Assembly (NCBI GenBank): GCA_963677395.2
Contig: OY781965.2
Location: 1,736,001-1,800,000 of the forward strand
From: G963667975 sp963677395
GTDB lineage: Bacteria; Bacteroidota; Bacteroidia; Bacteroidales; G963667975
Direction: 5' to 3'
Length of the DNA stretch: 64,000 nt
The notes under the pieces were generated by a model. That model did not search any database. It was not told the origin of the DNA and saw only the letters and a program-made list of their open reading frames with translations. Below are positions 58,986 through 64,000 of the stretch, one piece after another. Made by a program: the position numbers and the translations under genes. The number at the start of each line of letters is the position of its first letter. Position 1 is the first letter of the stretch.

Positions 58986-59879
58986 ATGTCACTTAAAATA
59001 CACAAAGCACTCATATTCATTTTTCTGATAGGGACAGTAAGTTTAAAAGTTGCTTATGGGCAAGTTGATCCATATAAAAACATGCAAAGAGTAGAAATTA
59101 TTGAATCGCAAAACGATAGCAGTGATATTATAAATAACTTTTATAATGTATTTGATTCACTTTCAGTGTTTTTTGCTTTTGATACGCTTTACGATTCTTT
59201 TGATAAAGATCAAATTCATTATCCAAAGCAAGATTTTTCAGATAAAGAAGATACAACTGTAATACAACTGGTTGATAACCGAAATTACTTTTTCGTGAAT
59301 CCTTATGACGGGGAGCTTACTTCTCATTTTGGATTAAGAGGAAGACGATACCATTATGGTACCGATGTAAATCTTGAAACGGGAGATTCTGTACATTCAT
59401 GTTTCGATGGAATTGTTCGCATAACAAAACATAGTTCTTCTTATGGCTATGTTGTTGTTGTACGGCATTTTAATGGATTAGAAACATTATATGCTCATCT
59501 TTCACGGATTGATGTACAACCTGATCAGCATATTAGAGCAGGCGAATGTATTGGTTTGGGAGGAAATACCGGACGATCCAGGGGAAGTCATTTGCATTTT
59601 GAAATCCGATACTTAGGTTGTCCGATTGATCCAGAGGATATTATTGATTTCGAGAATTACAGACTCAAATCTGATAAGCTTTTGCTTTCGAAGTATCATT
59701 TCCGGTATTTAAAAGAAGTTAAGCAGCTTAAACGAGCCAAAGTTATTAGAGTGAGAAGAGGTGATACTCTTTCGAGGATTGCAGAAAGGTACAATACTTC
59801 TGTTTCAACACTATGTAAATTGAATAAATTAAAGCGTACAGCTAAACTAAAAGCAGGAAGACGCATTAGAATAAGTTAA
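58986..59879 (+). CDS. Secreted M23 peptidase with C-terminal LysM domain
   Basis: A 297-residue exported protein with a signal peptide (about 1-25, cleavage near AYG-Q). The LytM/M23 domain (about 105-220) has zinc ligands His123 and Asp127 (HYGTD) and HLHFEIR, with His202 and His204. One LysM domain is at about 253-297 (VIRVRRGDTLSRIAERYNTS ... LCKLNKLK). All metal ligands are present, so it should be an active cell-wall endopeptidase, or an EnvC/NlpD-like activator if the site is not used. LysM after M23 is the order common in Bacteroidota. It carries its own -7 element. Confidence 0.9.
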   Translation: MSLKIHKALIFIFLIGTVSLKVAYGQVDPYKNMQRVEIIESQNDSSDIINNFYNVFDSLSVFFAFDTLYDSFDKDQIHYPKQDFSDKEDTTVIQLVDNRNYFFVNPYDGELTSHFGLRGRRYHYGTDVNLETGDSVHSCFDGIVRITKHSSSYGYVVVVRHFNGLETLYAHLSRIDVQPDQHIRAGECIGLGGNTGRSRGSHLHFEIRYLGCPIDPEDIIDFENYRLKSDKLLLSKYHFRYLKEVKQLKRAKVIRVRRGDTLSRIAERYNTSVSTLCKLNKLKRTAKLKAGRRIRIS

Positions 59880-59994
59880 AATTCAAATATTTAAGTTGTT
59901 TTTGTGGTTGATAACTTTTTTGATAATTTATACTTAAAAAATGGTGTAACCCCGTTTTGTTTGTTATTTTTGCTGCAAGTTAAGAAGGAAATTC

Positions 59995-61407
59995 ATGGAC
60001 GAGAAATTTGAAGGATATAACGAAGAGCAAATTAGTAATATGGTGAGCCGTTTTGAAGAAATGATTGGTCAAGGGAAAAATCATTTCTTCGATATGGATG
60101 AGTTTGAGGTGATTATCGATTTTTATCTGGAAACTAATAACCTGAAGAATGCAGATATTGCATTAAAACGTGCAATTCAACAATATCCTAAAGCTGTAAG
60201 CTTACTACTCAAAAAAGCACAATACTTTGCTTTTTCCAATAAAACAGAAAAGGCACTCGATCTATTGTCAGAAATAGAATCTCTCGAACCATTTAATACG
60301 GATGTCTTTTTTACCCGGGGAGCCATTTATAGCCAGATGCAGAAGTATGAAAAGGCGATAGAAGAATACAATAAAGCTATTTCAAGTAATGAAGATCTCG
60401 AAGATGTGTATTCAAATATTGCATTTGAATATGAAAACCTCGGAAACTATTCAAAAGCAATTGATTATCTGAAAAAAGTTCTGGAAATAAATCCAGAAAA
60501 CGAATCTTCAATTTATGAATTGGCTTTAAATTATGAATATGATGGGCGAATTGGGGAATCCGTAGTTTACCTTCAGAATTTTATTAATGAAACTCCATTT
60601 TCGCGTGCGGCATGGTTTAATCTTGGGGTTGCTTATGCACAATTAGGAGAAACAGAGAAATCCATTGATGCCTACGATTATGCAATTGTTATTGACCCTA
60701 ATTATATTAATGCATATTATAATAAAGCTCAATTGCTGACCATTAGTGGTAGGTTTAACAAAGCAATTGAATTGTTTCATGAGCTTCTGGAATTTGATCA
60801 AAATCAGGAGGTCGTTTATTATCATATAGCCGAAACCTATGAAAAGGCTGAAGACTTTGAGAGTGCATTAACCTATTATTTGAAGTCAATTTCCTATGAT
60901 CAGGAATTTGCTGATTCGTGGTCAGGAGTAGCAGTATGTTACCTGGAACTTGGAAAACTGAATCAGGCAAAAGATGCAATGTTAAAAGCGATAACATTGT
61001 CTCAGGATAATGCTGATTTCTACCTGGTTATGGCTGACATTGAATGGAAGTTGGGAAGCTTGGTGCATTCGGAGCTGAATTACAGAAAAGCCATGGAATT
61101 AAACCCTGAAAACAGTGATATCTGGCTCGATATGTCTGATATTTATGCCGAAGCTGAGGATTTTGAAACAGCATTACAGGTTATAGATGAAGCTATTAAT
61201 TTATTTCCAGCTAATGATATGCTTGTTTATCGTAAGGCTGCTTATTATTTCTTAGAGGGTGATCGTAAGTTAGGATTCCATTTTTTACAGATGGCAATGA
61301 TTTTAAATCCGTTGTCAACTCTCGAATTTCTTGAATACGATGATCGAATTGCTGATGATCTGGAAATTAATCAGTTAATACTTGATTTTTTACATACCAA
61401 CGATTAG
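59995..61407 (+). CDS. Tetratricopeptide-repeat protein
   Basis: A 470-residue protein made almost wholly of TPR units (at least ten between about 40 and 440), for example AFSNKTEKALDLLSEIESLEP, YEKAIEEYNKAISSNED, YSKAIDYLKKVLEINPENES and ETEKSIDAYDYAIVIDPNYINA. No signal peptide or catalytic domain is seen, so it is a cytoplasmic scaffold. Its N-terminus (DEKFEGYNEEQISNMVSRFEEMIGQGK) is conserved-looking and acidic. TATTTTTG at 59965-59972 may be its promoter element. It ends 4 bases before the comA start, suggesting a joint transcript with comA-aroE. Confidence 0.88.
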   Translation: MDEKFEGYNEEQISNMVSRFEEMIGQGKNHFFDMDEFEVIIDFYLETNNLKNADIALKRAIQQYPKAVSLLLKKAQYFAFSNKTEKALDLLSEIESLEPFNTDVFFTRGAIYSQMQKYEKAIEEYNKAISSNEDLEDVYSNIAFEYENLGNYSKAIDYLKKVLEINPENESSIYELALNYEYDGRIGESVVYLQNFINETPFSRAAWFNLGVAYAQLGETEKSIDAYDYAIVIDPNYINAYYNKAQLLTISGRFNKAIELFHELLEFDQNQEVVYYHIAETYEKAEDFESALTYYLKSISYDQEFADSWSGVAVCYLELGKLNQAKDAMLKAITLSQDNADFYLVMADIEWKLGSLVHSELNYRKAMELNPENSDIWLDMSDIYAEAEDFETALQVIDEAINLFPANDMLVYRKAAYYFLEGDRKLGFHFLQMAMILNPLSTLEFLEYDDRIADDLEINQLILDFLHTND

Positions 61408-61411
61408 TATT

Positions 61412-62188
61412 ATGAAACCCCAACTTTGCTTTTTTCCTGAAAGACCTGAAAAACCTCGTTTTTCAGGCATGAGTATGGTAATGGATAAAGGCCTCGGTAT
61501 TCGTGAAGCCTCTGATTTAGTGGAAACTGCTGGTAATTTAATTGATTTTATTAAGCTTGGTTTTGGAACATCTCTTTTTACGGCTAATGTGAAAGAAAAA
61601 GCAGAAATATATCAAAAAGCTGGTGTTAAAGTATATGTAGGAGGAACTCTTTTTGAAGCCTTTTTGATTCGTAATCAATTAGATGATTATTATAAATGGA
61701 TTGATTATTTAGGTTTGGAAACGGTTGAAATTTCGGATGGTTCAATTTCAATTCCTCACGATAAAAAATGTGAGCTGATTTCTAACATGTCTAAGAAATA
61801 TACTGTTTTGTCAGAGGTTGGATCCAAAGAGGCTGGTGTGATTATTACTCCGGGCAGATGGATTAAAATGATGCAGGCAGAGTTGGATGCAGGTTCTTTT
61901 AAAGTAATTGCCGAAGCGCGGGAAAGCGGGACTGTTGGTATTTACAGACCGGATGGAAGTGCTCATACGGCTTTGATAAATAAAATTTTTGAAAAGGTAT
62001 CGGGAGAAAAAATTATTTGGGAAGCACCTGTAAAATCACAACAAACTTGGTTTATTAAACATTTTGGTGCGAATGTGAATCTGGGAAATATACCACCTCA
62101 GGAAATTATCTCTTTGGAAACACTCCGCACAGGTTTAAGAGGCGATACATTCAGTATGCACCTTCCGTCAACGCAATTTTCTGCTTAA
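61412..62188 (+). CDS. comA: Phosphosulfolactate synthase
   Basis: ComA adds sulfite to phosphoenolpyruvate, giving (R)-2-phospho-3-sulfolactate. The 258-residue TIM barrel shows the family segments KPRFSGMSMVMDKGLGI, LIDFIKLGFGTSLF, YVGGTLFEAFLIRNQ, GLETVEISDGSISIP, SEVGSKEAG and IAEARESGTVGIY. A longer frame starting at TTG is rejected in favour of ATG before KPQLCFFPERP. The stop overlaps the aroE start (TAATG). With comB at 53.4 kb, both first steps to sulfolactate are encoded in this window. Confidence 0.9.
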   Translation: MKPQLCFFPERPEKPRFSGMSMVMDKGLGIREASDLVETAGNLIDFIKLGFGTSLFTANVKEKAEIYQKAGVKVYVGGTLFEAFLIRNQLDDYYKWIDYLGLETVEISDGSISIPHDKKCELISNMSKKYTVLSEVGSKEAGVIITPGRWIKMMQAELDAGSFKVIAEARESGTVGIYRPDGSAHTALINKIFEKVSGEKIIWEAPVKSQQTWFIKHFGANVNLGNIPPQEIISLETLRTGLRGDTFSMHLPSTQFSA

Positions 62189-62937
62189 TGAAATTAGTCG
62201 GGTTAATAGGATTCCCATTGTCTCATTCGTTTTCGGAAAAATACTTCAGGGAGAAGTTTTTGAAAGAGAATATTGAAGGTTGGAATTATTCGCTATTTCC
62301 AATTGAAAAAGTCAGCAAGTTTACAGATGTTTTGCTTGAGAATCAAAATTTGGTAGGGCTTAATGTTACGACTCCATACAAACAAAATATTTTGGAATTT
62401 GTAGATGATCTGAATGTTGATGCCGAAGAAATTGGAGCAGTCAATACATTGAAAATATTTCGTGACAGAAATTATGTGAAAATAGCAGGTTATAATACTG
62501 ATTGGCTGGGATTTTATAACTCATTATATCCATATCTTGAAAATCATCATGAAAAAGCTTTGATTTTTGGAACAGGAGGAGGTGCAAAAGCAGTGGCATT
62601 TGCACTTCAGAAACTGGGAATAGACTATGATTTTGTAAGCAGATCTCTCTCCGACGGAGTATTTACTTATTCCGGATTGAGAGATTCAATGCTGGATGAA
62701 GCAAAAATATGGATAAATTGCACTCCATTAGGGATGTATCCAGAAAGCCATTTTTTTCCTCCGGTTAATTATAAAAGAGTAACGGATAGTCATTTGCTGT
62801 ATGATCTAATTTATAACCCAGAAGAAACATTATTCTTAACACATGGGATAATACGAGGTGCAATAGTTGTAAATGGACTTCAAATGCTTAAAGACCAAGC
62901 AGATTATTCGTTTAGAATTTGGAGCGAAGATGAGTAA
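62188..62937 (+). CDS. aroE: Shikimate dehydrogenase
   Basis: AroE reduces 3-dehydroshikimate to shikimate with NADPH. The 249-residue protein has the substrate motif GFPLSHSFSEKYF (SxS), NVTTPYKQNIL with the catalytic Lys, GAVNTLK, the nucleotide-binding loop FGTGGGAKAVAFAL and GLQMLKDQA near the C-terminus. The length fits Bacteroidota AroE. It overlaps comA by one base; the pairing of an aromatic-pathway enzyme with comA is not an obvious pathway link. Confidence 0.93.
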   Translation: MKLVGLIGFPLSHSFSEKYFREKFLKENIEGWNYSLFPIEKVSKFTDVLLENQNLVGLNVTTPYKQNILEFVDDLNVDAEEIGAVNTLKIFRDRNYVKIAGYNTDWLGFYNSLYPYLENHHEKALIFGTGGGAKAVAFALQKLGIDYDFVSRSLSDGVFTYSGLRDSMLDEAKIWINCTPLGMYPESHFFPPVNYKRVTDSHLLYDLIYNPEETLFLTHGIIRGAIVVNGLQMLKDQADYSFRIWSEDE

Positions 62938-62974
62938 AAACTAATTTGTATCTTTATCCCAAAATAGAATAACA

Positions 62975-63292
62975 ATGTCAGTATTAGTGGAATTTGCCAT
63001 GTTTCCAACTGATAAGGGGGAAAGTGTGAGTCAATATGTTACAGAAGTAGTACGTTATTTGAGAGAAAATGCAAATTCTTATCAATTAACATCAATGGGC
63101 TCAATCATAGAAACAGAAACAATAGAAGATGCATTTCTTTTAATACAAGAGTCGTACAAGATTCTAGATAATCTTGGATGTAATCGGGTGTATTCGTCTT
63201 TAAAGATTGATATTCAAAAGGGAAAATCCGATAGAATGGTGTCGAAAGTTAAATCTGTTGAAGAAAAATATAATCAGAAAAGCAATATGTAA
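62975..63292 (+). CDS. MTH1187/YqgV-family thiamine-binding protein
   Basis: A 105-residue ferredoxin-like protein: VLVEFAMFPTDKGESVSQYV at the start, YQLTSMGSIIETETIEDAF and VYSSLKIDIQKGK. These are the segments of the MTH1187 family, whose members form tetramers and bind thiamine or its derivatives. The C-terminus VKSVEEKYNQK is typical. It lies 37 bases after aroE and may be the last gene of the TPR-comA-aroE transcript. Confidence 0.85.
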   Translation: MSVLVEFAMFPTDKGESVSQYVTEVVRYLRENANSYQLTSMGSIIETETIEDAFLLIQESYKILDNLGCNRVYSSLKIDIQKGKSDRMVSKVKSVEEKYNQKSNM

Positions 63293-63365
63293 TTACAGAT
63301 ACAACCCTTATGTGGGTTTATATGTCTTCAATCAAAATGAGAGAAACCAATTAAAAATAATTAAA

Positions 63366-63827
63366 ATGAAAAACATGAAAGTCCTTAAAGGCTTATTTGC
63401 TGTAGTATTAACAGTAGTATCATTTTCATTAATGGCACAAAATACTACAAAAACATCAACATGGAAATTATTTACAGAAAAAAATGGCGTACAGGTTTTT
63501 TATAAATATGAAGACTGCCATGATAATGTAAATGATCTTCATGAACAGAACGTTATTCTTAAGTTTGTAAATACTACTCAGATGAATATGACAATTGAGT
63601 GGGATTTAAATGTTTGGTACAATAATAATCAATGTGTTGGCTGTAATGATAAAAAAGGCGAATATCATTTTAAAATCAGTGTTTTAGCAGGACAAAGTGT
63701 TGCTGGGAATTGTGAAAGAACAAACGAAAACAGGCCTTTGAAAATTTATGCGAAATCACTAAAATACAGTGAAATGGCACAAATGAAAAAATTTGATTTA
63801 GCGAATTTAACAGTTAACCCGCAATAA
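63366..63827 (+). CDS. Secreted protein of unknown function
   Basis: A 153-residue protein with a signal peptide (MKNMKVLKGLFAVVLTVVSF ending SLMAQ) and a mature domain with four Cys (YEDCHDN, QCVGCN and NCERTN), probably disulfide-bonded. Segments such as VILKFVNTTQMNMTIEWDLNVWYNN and EYHFKISVLAGQS look like a small beta sandwich. I recognise no family. The longer in-frame extension upstream overlaps the previous gene and is rejected because the signal peptide starts here. A secreted gene begins 23 bases later, so the two may be an operon. Confidence 0.7.
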   Translation: MKNMKVLKGLFAVVLTVVSFSLMAQNTTKTSTWKLFTEKNGVQVFYKYEDCHDNVNDLHEQNVILKFVNTTQMNMTIEWDLNVWYNNNQCVGCNDKKGEYHFKISVLAGQSVAGNCERTNENRPLKIYAKSLKYSEMAQMKKFDLANLTVNPQ

Positions 63828-63850
63828 TAATTTGAAAGGGAAAAGGAAAT

Positions 63851-64000
63851 ATGCGTAAGTTAATATTGTTTTTAGGAATAGTTTGGTATTCAATAGGTTC
63901 TTATAGTCAATGCTATGTAAATGTTAAAGCCAGTGTTGGTGGAGGTCCTATGTTAGATACTGTTCACATTTGCTTGGGGGAAACGGTAAATTTGAATGCA
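63851..64000 (+). CDS. Secreted cell-surface protein, N-terminal part (3' end outside window)
   Basis: Fifty residues are visible: signal peptide MRKLILFLGIVWYSIGSYSQ, then a mature start with VKASVGGGPMLDTVHICLGETVNLNA. The C-x-G-E-x-V-x-L-N pattern is typical of PKD/Ig-like domains at the start of large Bacteroidota surface proteins, which often end in a T9SS sorting domain; that end lies outside the window. AAAAGGAAAT gives a good ribosome-binding site. Confidence 0.7.
   Translation, partial: MRKLILFLGIVWYSIGSYSQCYVNVKASVGGGPMLDTVHICLGETVNLNA

Noticed and set aside
63207..63365. N-terminal extension of the secreted 153-residue protein
   Set aside because: Overlaps the thiamine-binding gene and would bury the signal peptide 53 residues inside the protein.
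1..64000. tRNA, rRNA, prophage, known defence or secretion-system gene clusters
   Set aside because: No T-arm-like motifs, rRNA signatures or phage/defence families were found in the intergenic regions or among the proteins.

Overview
The window is chromosomal DNA from a member of the Bacteroidota, most likely an environmental Bacteroidales/Marinilabiliales-type bacterium. The support is: AT-rich sequence; TAnnTTTG-type -7 promoter elements, with a full TTTG-N19-TAnnTTTG match upstream of rocD; a remnant of a gliding/type IX secretion (type B) C-terminal sorting domain; FloA/NfeD, SdpI, DUF4878 and Mpl proteins of Bacteroidota type; and a glycogen synthase-phosphorylase fusion common in this phylum. 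The species cannot be named from the sequence. I see no rRNA, tRNA, CRISPR array, prophage or known defence island.

Layout. 0-9 kb: end of an OmpA-family gene, mpl, an SdpI-like protein, satP, rlmD, a hybrid kinase translationally coupled to mobA, and hutH. 9.0-11.9 kb: a repeat locus built from 42-bp mosaic tandem units and split by an IS3-family element. 11.9-18.8 kb: a T9SS sorting-domain remnant, a small AraC-type regulator with an HMA-like N-terminus, a 40-residue basic protein, a GH130 plus glycosyltransferase pair, a B12-binding radical SAM protein and a 50-residue membrane protein. 19-25 kb: priA, purD, an outer-membrane lipoprotein, a flavodoxin-domain protein and a truncated FMN-binding-like gene. 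25.1-25.7 kb: a second, inverted 42-bp repeat locus with the same ends as the first. 26-47 kb: signalling and glycogen. A GAF kinase faces a long minus-strand run that starts with debranching enzyme, GT4 synthase and GH57 genes, continues through five two-component proteins and a Cache lipoprotein, and ends with the 1413-residue synthase-phosphorylase. 47-51 kb: clpS, an M48 protease lipoprotein, nfeD and floA, preceded by a papain-like hydrolase and a DUF4878 lipoprotein. 51-64 kb: CoA pyrophosphatase, rocD, comB, pbpC, a YihY protein, a LysM-M23 peptidase, a TPR protein, comA-aroE, a thiamine-binding protein and the start of a secreted-protein pair.

How genes work together. The glycogen genes cover synthesis (GT3-like and GT4 synthases), branch handling (GH57, debranching enzyme) and phosphorolysis. 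Their placement around a phosphorelay with no DNA-binding output domain suggests that storage metabolism and sensing are linked. comA and comB encode consecutive steps to sulfolactate, possibly feeding sulfonolipid synthesis.

The most unusual feature is the repeat family. About 34 units of exactly 42 bp lie at two loci 13 kb apart in opposite orientation, with shared leader and tail sequences. Each unit has a hairpin half and one of three interchangeable second halves (A, B, C). Some units carry different but still fully paired stems. I do not recognise this family.
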